Source of the DNA: Medakamo hakoo
Lineage: Eukaryota > Chlorophyta > Trebouxiophyceae > Coccomyxaceae
NCBI GenBank assembly: GCA_026636295.1
Contig: CP089450.1
Coordinates: forward strand, 248,001 to 312,000
DNA length: 64,000 nt
Direction: 5' to 3'
Positions 1-10,253 of this stretch are shown here, piece by piece. Each line of letters opens with the position of its first letter. The first letter of the stretch is position 1. The translations under genes were made by a program, and so were the position numbers. The notes under the pieces are model-generated. The model did not search any database, was not told where the DNA came from, and saw nothing but the letters and a program-made list of their open reading frames with translations.

Positions 1-509
1 CCGTCAGCGCCCAGGCGCGCGAAGGTCCACCGCGCATCGGTCGAGGCGGGGAGACGCCCGTGCGGGACCGTCACCCCGCCCACAACTGGTCGTCCGCCGC
101 CCGCGGCCATATGCCGTCAACATGCACGTGCCATCAAAGGCGCGGGAAGGTTGTCGCAGCGGGGAGGAGGCTGCCATCGCGGCCGGGCAAGCTATCCTGC
201 GAGGCCAAAACGGCGCGCCAGCGCCGCGCTCACTCCCGTTCCGCCGCCCCGCCACGCCGCGCCGGTGACCCGAAACCCTCCGCCACCCACAGGGGAGGGC
301 GTGGCGCGACTCAAGCTCGCACCTTGACGGGTTGTTATGCGCGCGCGATGGGCTCCGCTCGTGTCGTGGGGACCAATTCCGTGGGGAGCAAGCGCGCCTT
401 GCTCTCTCAACAAGGCAGGAGTGTGAGGGAGGCGAGCGAGCGGCTAGGCCCACAGCCTCCCTCTCCTTGCGCTCGGCTCCACACACCCCCATCCATCCAC
501 AGTGTCTCT
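1..509. other. unassigned flank
   Basis: This stretch lies beyond the 3' end of the PhzF-like gene. Open frames on both strands are rich in Arg, Ala and Pro, carry no motif I recognise and look like by-products of the high GC content. The tail of a neighbouring gene outside the window could reach into it, but I see no splice or domain evidence for that. Confidence 0.4.
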
Positions 510-1505
510 CTACAGTCTGACCTCGCCCGCCACGACCACGCGCACGCCCGCACTCAGCCGCACCGTGTCCCCACCGTTCACTAGCGCCACCCCCATGCTC
601 CCACCACGCGGGCTCAGCTGGCGGATGGTGTCGATGCCCGCCACCCCTCTCGCCGCCAGCCAGGGGGCCGCAACGGCCGCAGCGCTGCCCGTCGCGGCGT
701 CTTCCTCAATGCCGATCCAGGGACCGAAAAAACGCAGGTAGGCAGTGGGCGCGTCGACGGACAGGACGAGGACGCCAGACACCCCGCCACCGGCCCCGCC
801 CGTCGCGGCCAGCAGCGCGCGCGGCTGCGGGGCCAGGGACCGTATGGCCGCCCCCCCACCGGCCACCTCGACGGCCAGGTACGCAAGGTCCGCGTTGAAG
901 GCCACGTCAGCAGGCTTGGTGCCGCTCCCAGCCAGGACAGCGTCCACCACCGCGCTCGCACAGGCGGGCAAGGCGTCCGTCGTCGGCGGGCGGGCGGGGA
1001 GCTCCATCTCCAGCCGATGGCCGGGAGCTCCATCTCCACCACCACCACCACCCGTGGTGGTCGTCGAGCCGCCCTCGCCTCCCGCCGGCCGCGCCACCAC
1101 CAGCCGGCCAGACAGCGTGTCAAACTGGGCGGCGTGGCCTTCCGGCAGCTTCCCAGCTTCAACCAGCGCCGCCGCCGCCGCCAGCGTGGCGTGGCCGCAC
1201 ATTGGGACCTCGGCCGTCGGCGTGAACCAGCGCAAGCCGTGGGCGGCGGCAGCACCAGAAGGGTTTCCACCGTCGTCCGCCAGCCTCACAAACGCGGTTT
1301 CGGCCTGGTTGAAGTCGGCTGCTAACGCAGCATGTGTCGCGTCAGAGAGCGGCGGCGTGCCTGGCGGGAGCAAGACGACGGCGGCCGGGTTGCCGGAGGG
1401 CGGAAGTGGAGGGGCGGCAGGGGCCGTCGTCGGAGGGGCATGCGCACTGTCCTCGAGAACGAACGCGTCCACCAGGTAGAACGGGAGGCGGGCCATGGCT
1501 TGCAC
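510..1505 (-). CDS. PhzF-family isomerase/epimerase-like protein
   Basis: Encodes 331 residues in one exon, close to the usual 260-300 for the PhzF (phenazine biosynthesis-like) superfamily, whose members catalyse proton shifts or epimerisation of small metabolites. Family marks are all present in order: GNPAAVV near residue 38, the segment QAETAFV carrying the conserved catalytic-type Glu, then FTPTAEVPMCGHATLA, and the C-terminal GIEEDAATGSAA that closes the second lobe. A Gly/Thr/Pro-rich insert sits between the two lobes. A second Met at residue 4 (MARLPF) is an equally good start. The substrate cannot be read from the sequence. It is divergent from the rubredoxin gene with about 160 bp between starts. 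Confidence 0.88.
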   Translation of the reverse strand: MQAMARLPFYLVDAFVLEDSAHAPPTTAPAAPPLPPSGNPAAVVLLPPGTPPLSDATHAALAADFNQAETAFVRLADDGGNPSGAAAAHGLRWFTPTAEVPMCGHATLAAAAALVEAGKLPEGHAAQFDTLSGRLVVARPAGGEGGSTTTTGGGGGGDGAPGHRLEMELPARPPTTDALPACASAVVDAVLAGSGTKPADVAFNADLAYLAVEVAGGGAAIRSLAPQPRALLAATGGAGGGVSGVLVLSVDAPTAYLRFFGPWIGIEEDAATGSAAAVAAPWLAARGVAGIDTIRQLSPRGGSMGVALVNGGDTVRLSAGVRVVVAGEVRL

Positions 1506-1667
1506 TCCTTGTAGCTCTGCTCAGAGTGGCCGCGCTCCTGGAGGACAGGCGACGCACAGCCTGGGAGGCGCCCCGTTTTTCGCCCGTCTCTAAACGAAGC
1601 AGTGATGCGCGCTCGCCTGCTAGCCACTACTCTTATTCGCTGCTCGCCAAAAAACAAAACGCACGCA

Positions 1668-3042
1668 ATGGCCACCTCCATCTCCGCCCGCGCGGCCGCT
1701 GCGCCCCGCGCATCGACCGTCCGCGCCGTTCGCACGGCTCAGGTGGGTAGGAGAGCCGAAAAGGGGATGGCACATGGCCGGAACGAAAGCCAAGCCTGCG
1801 GCGCGAGAGCGCGCCGACGTGGCTGGCCTGCCGCGCCAATCGCGCCCGCACGGATGGTCAGACGCACCCTCCGCCCCTGCCACGGCCTGTGAGCATTGAG
1901 TGTGTCCTTGAACCGCAATGTGCTAGGCAAAGCGCCGCGCTCGCCCTCGACTCCCTCCTCACTCGTTTCCCTCTCTCTCTTCTCTCCACCAACCACGCTC
2001 TCAGCCGACCCGCGCCGCGCTCCCCCGCACGGCTGCCGGCCCGGCCCTGCCGGCCCGGTCCGCCGCGCCGCGCCCGGCCGCGCCCGTCTCCCGCCGGGCG
2101 GCCGTCCGCGTCAACGCCGGGCCGACCATCCAGGTAAAGGGAGGAAGGAGGAGCGTGCGGGGTCGCAACCCTCTCCATCGCCCCCCTCCATCGCCTCCCT
2201 CCCTCCACCCCCTCTTCCTCCCTCCCTCCCTCCACCCCCTCTCCCTCCCTCCCTCTCCCTCCACCCACGCGCGCTCACACCCCGTCGTCCTCCACCCACC
2301 CCCACCCCCTCCTCGTGGCCCAGGTCGAGGTCGACAAGCCGCTCAACCTGCAGCTGGCCCCCTCCAAAGCCGCGGGCGGCGGCCTGGTCGTCAAGTCGGT
2401 CAAGGGCAACGCGGCCGCCGCGGGCATTGCGGCCGGCGACACCATCGTGTACACCTCTTCCTTCTTCGGCGACGAGCTGTGGCCGTCGGACAACCTGGCG
2501 TTCACCCGGTCCGCGCTGGCCAACGCGCCGTCGCCCGTCGTGCTGGTGTACGTCAAGGGCGAGAACACGTCGGTGAACGTGAAGCGCCTGCCGAAGAAGC
2601 CGGCGCCCCAGCGGTTCGGCCGCAAGCTCACCGCCGCCCAGAAGGCCCTGGCCACGCACATTTGCGTGGACTGTGGGTACGTGTACAGCGCGAAGACGCC
2701 CTTTGAAGAAGCGGGCGCGGACTACAGGTGCCCGCAGTGCAACGCGCCGCGCAAGCGCTTTGCGCGGTACGACGCTGAAACCGGCAAAATCAAGGGTGGC
2801 TCGCCCGAAGCCCTGGCCACCAACCTGACCGTCGGTGAGTTGAGAGGGCCTACACGAGCGCAGGACGCGGGGTTGTGGCGGCGGGGGGACGCGCGCGCGC
2901 GGCATGTCAGGGCGGTCCCCGCCCTCCATCGTGCCCCCCGCGCCCCAACACACTTCCCCTCCACCACCCCCACCCACCCACACCACCAGTCATCGGCATC
3001 CTGGGCGTCCTGCTGCTGGGTTACATCGGCCTGAAGCTGTGA
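1668..3042 (+). CDS. RBD1: membrane-anchored PDZ-rubredoxin, thylakoid type
   Basis: Four exons: 1668-1742, 2005-2133, 2324-2834, 2990-3042, giving 255 residues. Order: an Ala/Arg-rich plastid presequence (about 1-65), a PDZ-like region (about 70-155), a rubredoxin domain with two Cys pairs (C182/C185 in ICVDCGYVY and C204/C207 in [11 protein letters not shown]), and a hydrophobic C-terminal anchor ([17 protein letters not shown]) immediately before the stop. This matches the photosynthetic membrane rubredoxin that in algae and cyanobacteria is needed for photosystem II assembly (established for the family). All three introns join in phase; the last splits the Val codon that begins the membrane anchor. 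The start is the first ATG in frame with the presequence. Confidence 0.92.
2160..2275 (+). repeat. pyrimidine-rich CCCTCC-type tract in RBD1 intron 2
   Basis: Irregular repeats of CCCTCC and CCACCCC fill most of the second intron of the rubredoxin gene on the sense strand, leading to the acceptor at 2321-2323. It looks like an extended polypyrimidine tract rather than a separate element. Confidence 0.6.
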
Positions 3043-3524
3043 GTGACAGGAGGTTGATCCGTGAAGGAAAGGGTGAAAAATTTTGGAGAATGTGTGGTCC
3101 GGCGTCATCTCTACTCGTTCGTTCAGTTGCGTGACGGAGGGGAGAGAGCGGCGGTTGTTGCGTCGAGGTTTCCCGGGGGGAAAACGCCATTGTTCAGTTC
3201 GCGTTGCCCAAGAAAACGCGCCGCGGCGCTGGACCCCCTCGCAGCCTCAACGCACCGCCTCGGGCCGGACGGGAGTCTAGTGCAGACTTGCGCAGGCGCT
3301 AAATTTGAGCAGGCACACGCTGTTTTGTTTGTTTTTGCTTGTTTTGCGGCCGACGGGGCGTGTGCTTGGACGCTGTAAAAAGATTCTGCGCTGTCCCGAA
3401 TTTACGTTCGCCTGCATTTGTGGAACATGTACAGCCGGGTCTTTGCGGTTGAGATGTGTGCGCGAGCGTGAAAGTACGGCCGTGGTCCGCGTTTTTGTTT
3501 ACTCCTTTCTCTCTCTCCCATTCT
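3043..3524. other. convergent intergenic region
   Basis: Separates the 3' ends of RBD1 and the eIF2B-delta gene. It is clearly less GC-rich than the coding DNA. A TGTAA motif at about 3376 on the + strand could be a polyadenylation signal for RBD1 although it would imply a long 3' UTR. No gene seen. Confidence 0.45.
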
Positions 3525-5764
3525 TCACAAGCCCTGCGGCTCCTGCCTAAACTCGCGCAGCACGACGGGCACGGATGTGGGCGGCATCGCGCCCAGCTCC
3601 GTCACAACGGCCGTCACGCAGTCGGCCGGGCAGGCGTCGTAGGCCAAGTTGAGCAAGGACAGGCGCGGGGCCAGGGACCGCCAGTCGGACAGCGGGGAGG
3701 TGGCGGGCGCGGCGGCGGCCTCCCCACCCACCCCCCCGTCCCCACCATCCCCGCCATCCCCGCCCAGCCGGGCCAGCTCGTCCGGGTCGCGCAGCTCGTT
3801 GGTCGTGATGGAATCCAGCTGCACCCGGTCCTGGAACTTGTGCGTCTCGCACAGGACGAGGACGGGCAGGCCGGCCGCGGACGCGGCCAGGGCGACGGCG
3901 GCCGACCCGGCCCGCCCCAGCACGACGCCGTTCGCCAGGACGGCCGCCGCGCCCAGCGCCACGGCCGTGACTTCCGGCATGATGTAGCCAAGAGCGGCCA
4001 ATTGCACGTACGTGCAGCTCAGGCCAGCGGCACGCAAGCGGGCCAGCATGGCGCGGCCTTCGAGGGCCGGGCGGGCGTCGACGACGACGACGCGCACGGC
4101 CCCCGGTGCGCGGCGGTGCGTTTCGGCGAGGGCCGCCGCGACGGCCGCGGAATGGCCGTACGTCAGAATGACGGCATCAGCAGCGGGCGCGCCCGCGGGC
4201 GAGTCGGACGCGGCAAAGCCGGCCAGGCCGGGACCGGCGGCCGCGGCGGCCGCGGCGGCGGCAGAGCCTCCAGCGGGCGACGCCAACGACACCAGCACGT
4301 CCGCCGCCCGGGCCGCGAGTTGGGAGGCCGCAAACTCGATTTTCTCGGCCGCGTACGTGTCGATGCGGGCCAGCAGCGCGGCTTTGGCGACGTCGTCCGG
4401 CGTGCCCGGGTCCAGGGAGGACAGCGCGAATTTCAGGGCTTTCACGGCCGCGCCCATCGCCGCAGACAGCGGGCGGCACTCGACCAAGAACGCGACGGCG
4501 CTGTTGACGACGGCCGTCAGGTCGCGGGCCAGCACCTTGCCCGGCGGGGTCTGGTAGTCGGCGACGACGCAGCGCAGGGCGCCCAGCAGGGCGGCGGCGC
4601 GCGCGGAGCCGCCGGAGACGGCGCCGGAGGCGTACTGCAGGCCCAGCCGCAGGACGGCCGGGTGGACGGGCGAGGCCGACGGCGGCGCCGCCGCCGCGCC
4701 GGGGCCGCCGGGGCCACCGCCGCGGCCCGTCGTGCTCGCTCCGCCTGCGCCCGCCGCGGCGGCCAGGGCCGCTGCCGCCGCCGCCGCCGGCGGGCGGTGC
4801 TGCGGCAGGTGCGCAAAGATGGACTGCGTGGCCGCGCCGATCACGGGGCGGAGCGGCGGGCCCGGCGGGCCCGGCGGCGGTGGCGGCGCGCCGCCGGCGC
4901 CGCCACCCTTGGGCGCGCCCGGCGCACGCCCCGCCCCGTGCGCGCGCCCAGACACAGACCCGGCGCGCGAGCCGCCGCCGCCGCCCTTTGGCTGCTGCTT
5001 CTCCTGGCCGGCGCCTTTCTCGCCGCCGCTGCCTTTGGACCGGCCGCCCAGGGAGCCGAGGGAGTCCATGCGCCCGGCCGCGGCCAGGCGGCCCGTGGGT
5101 GGAGGGGCCTGCTTGTCCCGGCGGGCCGAGTCTGTGGAGGCGCGGCGCGAGTCGCGCCCGCCGCCGCCGGATTCAAGAGACACGCGGGCGAGGCGGGCGG
5201 TGGGTGGGACGACGGCCGCTGCGCCCGCCGCACTTGGGCTCACGGCGGCCGCGCCCGTCGGCGACGTCGGCCCGCTGGTCGCCGGTTCCGTGGACTGGGA
5301 GGTGCGCAAGGCGGCGGCGGCCGCGTCCCGGGCGACGGCGGGCGGGGCTGGGGCCGCGGGTTGCGTCTGTGTTGATGATGTGGGCATGGAGAGAGGATGG
5401 TCATGGAGGGGGGGGGCGTCGAGAGATCGGAGGCCCGACTGTGCCGGCCTGCTTTTTTTTTGTGCTTGCCGCAGCGCCCTGCGCTCCTCCACCCGATCCC
5501 AAACCCGCTCACCTGGAAAGTGGGAGGCACCATGACCGGCTGTGGACTTGAAGATATCAGCCCGCCGCTGCCCCGGCTTCCGGGCGCGCCGGGCGCACAG
5601 GCGGCGGCGCCGCCAGTCAGCAGGCCCGGGCCCGCGGGCGCGGGCGACGCGGCCACGCCCTCCACATGGAAGCCGTGCACAACAATGGGAGCGGTCTGCG
5701 CGTCCGTGGATGAGCGCGACGGCCGGGGCGGCAGGCCGCTGGGTGAAGGCTGCGGCTCGGCCAT
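3525..5764 (-). CDS. EIF2B4: translation initiation factor eIF2B subunit delta
   Basis: Two exons, 5764-5513 and 5366-3525, joined in phase 0 (donor GTGAGC, acceptor ending AACACAG); 697 residues. The long N-terminus (about 1-290) is low-complexity Pro/Ala/Gly, as in other delta subunits. The C-terminal half is the conserved alpha/beta/delta fold: ADYQTPPGK, LVECRPLSAAMG, VVVVDARPALEGR, GAAAVLANGVVLGRAG and the terminal PTSVPVVLREF, which identify the delta subunit of the guanine-exchange factor for eIF2. The family acts in the cytosol in regulated translation initiation. It shares a roughly 105-bp divergent promoter region with the ARID gene. A Met further upstream at 5863 is also in frame but lies almost against the opposite gene's start, so I prefer 5764. 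Confidence 0.93.
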
Positions 5765-5869
5765 GATTGAGAGGAGTGAGGAGGGAGGGGGAGCCTGTTC
5801 ACTCCATGGGGGGGGCCAGACCCTCGTTCCATATTTTTCGTCGGCGTTTTCTAGCGGGGCCACCTCGCA

Positions 5870-8314
5870 ATGGCCCTCCGCCCCACGAGCTGGCGCGTCC
5901 TGGCCGTCTCCATTTCAGGAGACGGCGGACTTGCTTGCGGCGTGGACCCACCCGCCGTGGGAGATGATGGTGGACGCAGCGCAGGCATGGGTGGCGCGGG
6001 CGCGTCGAAGGCGTCCATCGCCGGCGCGCCCTCGGAGCTCGCCCACCCGGACACGGGCGCGACGGTGAGTGATGTGTGTGTTTGTGTGTATGGATGCACA
6101 TGCGGACGAGGCGGAGGGTGTGTGGTGTGTGTGCACGCCCCAGAGTGTGTCACGCCCCGTTTTTTTTTGCTGTCGCTCCCACGCACCCCCCCCCCCCCCT
6201 GCCGCCTCTCTCCCTGCTCTCAGGTCACGCCCGCCACGTTGGAGTCCGCGGACGCCGCGGCCGCCGCGTCCCGCCCCAACCTGCTGTACGTCTGCTGCGG
6301 CGTGGTGGGTGGAGCGTCCGCCCTGGCGTCCGCGGCGGGCGCGGGCCCGCCGCTCGCACGCCTCGCGGCCGCCGCGCTCCCACCGCTCGTCGCCCTCGTC
6401 CGCGCGCACGCCGTCCCGGCCGTCTACCTTGACTGCGCCGCCCCGTCGTCCGCCGCCGGCCTGCTGCGCGCGGCGGGAGCGGCCCACGTCGCCTACTGGC
6501 CGTCCCCAGAGGGCGGGCCCGTCCCGCGCCTGGCCTCGCCGCCCCCGTCGGCCGCGGCCGCGTCGGTGGCGGGCCACGCCTTTTTCGCGGCGCTCGCGGC
6601 GCCCGGCGCGACCTTCCCAGAAGCGTTCGCGCTCTGCCTGTGCGCCCTGCAAGCCCACACCTCCGCGGGTGCGCCCGTCCCGAAAGCCGTGCGGGCGGCG
6701 GCGGCGGCGGCGGCGGCGGCCGCCCCGCCGCCGCCGTCCACGACCACGACCTGCCCGGACGGAAAGCGCCTCACTGTGAAGCTGCCGGCCGCGCCGCGCC
6801 CGCTGGAGGGCCCGGACCTGCCGCGCCCGCGCGTCGGGCTGCCGGCGCTCGACTCGGCGCACGCCCCGTCCCTGCCGTCCTTGGACGCCGTGCCGTCGTC
6901 GGAGGCGGCGGGCCCGGACGCGGCGTGGGCGGACACGCGGCTGTTCAGCCCGCCGGGCGAGGCCGTCCTCACTGTGGCCGGCCGGCGCCGGCCGGGCCCG
7001 CGCCGCTTGGCTTTCCTGGGCGAAGCCGTGCGCGCGGCCCTGGTCATGCAGGCCCGCCTGGCCGTCGTGACGTCGGCCTCCCGGGCCGACGCGCCCGCCA
7101 TCCTGTCCGAGGCGGGCGCGGAGCCGGCCATGGACGACGACCCCGACGCGGCGGGGGCGCCCCTCCTCCCGCCCGACGCGACGGTCGCGGCGTGCACCGT
7201 CCGCACGCCCGCCGGCAGTTCCGCGCCCGTCCTGCTGGCGGGCCCGCTGCCACTCCTGACGTCGCCTGCCCGGCTAGAAGCCGCGGTGCGGGCGGGGACG
7301 GCCGCGGCCGCCATGACGCTGCAACTGCACGCGCCGGCGGCGGGCGCCGCGCCCGCGCCGCGCCCGCGCCTGGGCGGGCCGGGCGTGCCGCCCGCCCTGG
7401 ACGCGCCGGAAGAATCCTCGGCGCCGCGCCCGCCCGCCGTCGCGGTGGAAGCGGCGGGCCCACTGTGGGCGGTCGCGACCCTGACCGCCATGGCGGGCCG
7501 GGCGGGCGATGCCGCGTCCCCGCCCGCGCCCGGCGCCGGCCCGGCTGCCCGCCTGCTTGCCGCGCTCGGCGTCGCGGGCGTCGGCCCCGTGCCCGTCGCG
7601 TGCTTTGACGCTGCCGCCGCTGCGCGCTTTGCCGCCGCCGCGGCTGAAGAACCCATCTTCCCGGTGCAGTTGACGGCGGCGGACGAGGCGACCGCCCCGG
7701 CCGTCAGCGTCGGCTCGCCGTCGCTGGCGCGGCGGGACCCGCGCGCGGCGGGCGGCGCGGGCGCCTCCCGCCCCACCTCCGCCGCCGCTGCTTCCCCGCA
7801 CGGCCCCATGCTCCCGCCTCGACCCAGCAGGGCGTCCGCCCGGCACGCCACGCCCGACCCAGCCCGCCCGCCGCTGGACGAGTGCCCGCCCGCCACGTTT
7901 GTCGCGGACGCCAAGCGCTTTGCACCCGCGCCTCCGCCCGCGGCGCCCGCGCCCGCGGCGGCGGGCAAACCGCCCGGGTCTGCCAAGGCCGCGCCCTGGC
8001 CGGACGCGCTGCTGCACGGCCGACCGATAGACGCGCACGCGCTCTACTGTGCTGTGACGGCGGCTGGCGGGTCGGCGGCCTTGCGGGCCGCCAAAGGCGC
8101 GGGCGCCGCGTGGGCCGACGCCGTCCTCCCGGCCCTCGCCCCGACCAACGCGCCCGCCGCCGGCCCGCCGCGGTCGCTGTCCGCCCTGGGCGACGACCTG
8201 GCCCGCCTGTATGAATCCTGCGGCCTGGCGGCGTATGAAAGAGCATACGCGGGCGACGTGCGGAAGCGGGCGGACGGAGAGGATGGGACGAGCGCCAAGC
8301 GGGCGCGTGTGTAG
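5870..8314 (+). CDS. ARID-domain protein with uncharacterised N-terminal region
   Basis: Two exons, 5870-6064 and 6224-8314, phase 0; 761 residues. The C-terminus (about 655-738) fits an ARID/BRIGHT DNA-binding domain: LLHGRPIDAHALYCAVTAAGG, a conserved Trp in AAWADAVLP, and LARLYESCGLAAYERAY, followed by a basic tail ending KRARV that could be a nuclear signal. The first half contains an ordered Ala-rich region (around LLYVCCGVV and AVYLDCAA) that I cannot assign, then Pro/Ala linkers. ARID proteins usually work in chromatin complexes; that role is inferred here. The intron contains a run of 14 C before its acceptor. Confidence 0.7.
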   Translation: MALRPTSWRVLAVSISGDGGLACGVDPPAVGDDGGRSAGMGGAGASKASIAGAPSELAHPDTGATVSDVCVCVYGCTCGRGGGCVVCVHAPECVTPRFFLLSLPRTPPPPCRLSPCSQVTPATLESADAAAAASRPNLLYVCCGVVGGASALASAAGAGPPLARLAAAALPPLVALVRAHAVPAVYLDCAAPSSAAGLLRAAGAAHVAYWPSPEGGPVPRLASPPPSAAAASVAGHAFFAALAAPGATFPEAFALCLCALQAHTSAGAPVPKAVRAAAAAAAAAAPPPPSTTTTCPDGKRLTVKLPAAPRPLEGPDLPRPRVGLPALDSAHAPSLPSLDAVPSSEAAGPDAAWADTRLFSPPGEAVLTVAGRRRPGPRRLAFLGEAVRAALVMQARLAVVTSASRADAPAILSEAGAEPAMDDDPDAAGAPLLPPDATVAACTVRTPAGSSAPVLLAGPLPLLTSPARLEAAVRAGTAAAAMTLQLHAPAAGAAPAPRPRLGGPGVPPALDAPEESSAPRPPAVAVEAAGPLWAVATLTAMAGRAGDAASPPAPGAGPAARLLAALGVAGVGPVPVACFDAAAAARFAAAAAEEPIFPVQLTAADEATAPAVSVGSPSLARRDPRAAGGAGASRPTSAAAASPHGPMLPPRPSRASARHATPDPARPPLDECPPATFVADAKRFAPAPPPAAPAPAAAGKPPGSAKAAPWPDALLHGRPIDAHALYCAVTAAGGSAALRAAKGAGAAWADAVLPALAPTNAPAAGPPRSLSALGDDLARLYESCGLAAYERAYAGDVRKRADGEDGTSAKRARV

Positions 8315-8460
8315 AAGCTTTTTTTCTTGCACTCTCCCCCACCCCAGGCCCCATCTCGCGCGCGTTCCGGGGGCGCGTGTTGCAGCGCAGAGGCTCCCCC
8401 CTCCCCTCCCCCCACCCACACACTCTCGCACCGTGTTCTCAGCTAGGTCTCCCTCTTCTT

Positions 8461-9962
8461 CTACGCAGCAGCCTCGCCGCCGCCATCCCCGCTGCCCGCG
8501 CCTTCCCCATCGCCTTCCAGCCGAGAAATCTCGCGCACGACGACCGCCTTCTCCTCCCGGAACTGTTCGTCCTCCTTGTCCACGTGGAAGTCGGACAGGT
8601 GTTTCAGGAGCTTGGCGCGGTTGCCGGCCAGCAGCGCAGTGACGGCGGCCGGCTTGGCCGGGTTGGCCACAAAGGCTTTGAACACGTGGAAGGCTTCAAA
8701 CTGGATGGCCGGGGACGAGTCTTTCAGCAGGACCATGGCGGCCTTCAAGTGGTCCGGGTCCGCCACGTACCGGACGAGCGTGCCCGCGTACGCCCGGTCG
8801 AGCAAGACCTCGCCCAGCAGGCGGACGGACTGGCGGCGGGTGACGTAGTTGGGCGACGACGTCAGCGACGCAAACGCGCCGCAAAACGCGTCGTACCGGG
8901 CGTCCAGGTAGACCGCGGCGACGGTGGCCTTGTGGCGGGTGAGGACTTCGCGCAGGGTGGCGAACGCGTCGGACGCGACTTCAAAGTTGGGTGCGTCGAC
9001 GGAGGCGAGGAGGCGGGCCATGAGGTCGTCGTCGGACAGGAAGGCGGCCGCGGCCGCTTCCACGCGCAGGGCGTCGCGCAACAGCGCGCCGGCGTTCAGC
9101 GCGATGGCGGGCGTGCCGTACGCGCGGACGAGCTTGGCCAGCAGGGCTGGGTGGGCGGCCAGGTACAGCGAACCGGGCGAGGACGGGTCCACGCCCGCGT
9201 CCAGGCGGAAGATCGCGCCGACGACCTGGGGTGGTGAAGGGCGGGTGGGGGGTGGGGGGTGGTGTCCAGGGGTGGTGGTGGGGACGGTGCAAAAAAAAAA
9301 AGCGCCTGCCTGCCGTCCGCCCCTGTTCTCCCCACTCAGGTGCGCCGCGCGCAGGGGCCGGGCCAGAGTGGTGCGAGGGGCGAGAGCGGGGAACACGCCT
9401 CTCTCTCTCTCTCCACCCCCACCCATCCCACGCCCCTCCTCACCTGTGCCGCGTCCTTCCGCGCCTCAAACTCAAGCGCCGGCAGCGCGTCCACCAGGCG
9501 GTCCGGCAAGCCCGACGCGCACGCGTCGGCGGCCAAGGCCAGGGCCGTCTCCTTGGACGGCTTGGTCTCGCCCTCGCCAAAGAGGGCGACCTGTTGCAGG
9601 GTGTGTGTGGGCGTGAGTGAGTGGTGGGCCGGCCGCAGGGTGGGGGCGCCAGCCTTTTTTTTTGGTGGGTCGCCCCGGGTCCGCTCTCGCCTCACCTTCA
9701 TCGCGCCCAGCAGGCGGCCGACTTCGTCCATGAGCTTTTCCGTGGCGGGCGAGGGCGGCAGGCCTAAGCCGGCGCCCAGGCCGCCGGCGCCGCCGTCGCC
9801 CGAGCCGGATCCGGTGCGGGAGGGCGGCCCGCCCGACGCAATGCCGCCCGCCGCATCACCGCCGACAATGCCTAATTTATCGAGGGCGGAGCCCGTCCGG
9901 GCGACTAACTCGCCTGTGGAACGGGCTTTGTGCTTGTGCAAACGTTCGAAAAGGGACGCCAT
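8461..9962 (-). CDS. Mo25-like scaffold protein (CAB39 family)
   Basis: Three exons, 9962-9696, 9590-9444 and 9225-8461, all phase 0; 392 residues, slightly longer than the usual ~340 because of a Gly-rich insert after residue 30. Family segments are clear: MASLFERLHK at the start, NFEVASDAFATLREVLTRHK, SSPNYVTRRQSVRLLGEVLLDR and SPAIQFEAFHVFKAFVANP. Mo25 proteins are helical-repeat scaffolds that bind and activate STE20/germinal-centre kinases, for example in the LKB1-STRAD complex of animals, and act in polarity and cytokinesis in fungi. The C-terminal tail after EEKAVVVREISRLEG is Gly/Glu-rich and probably disordered. Confidence 0.93.
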
Positions 9963-10253
9963 GAGGCCGGGCCGGGGCGGCGGGTCGTCAGACGGGTACA
10001 GTTGGGCGCCCGCCCAGCTCAGGCGCAGGCGGCGCTTGCGAAAGACGGCGACGGACGAGCCGGGCTGCCGCTTCACCGCGGTCAGGTCGTGGCTGCGGGA
10101 GGCCCAGTTCAGGCGCCGTCCGCGGAAATGCTGCTTTTGCTGGCGGTGGGTGGGGAGGAACAGGCCGCTAATTTCTTTTGTTTGTTCTTCGCGCACGGCC
10201 GGCCCGCAGAGAGGGATGGAGGGTGTGTGCTCCGTCGGGTGTGCACTGTGTCG

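Noticed and set aside
4-584. Overlapping frames on both strands at the left edge.
   Set aside because: No homology, no splice evidence and typical shadow composition.
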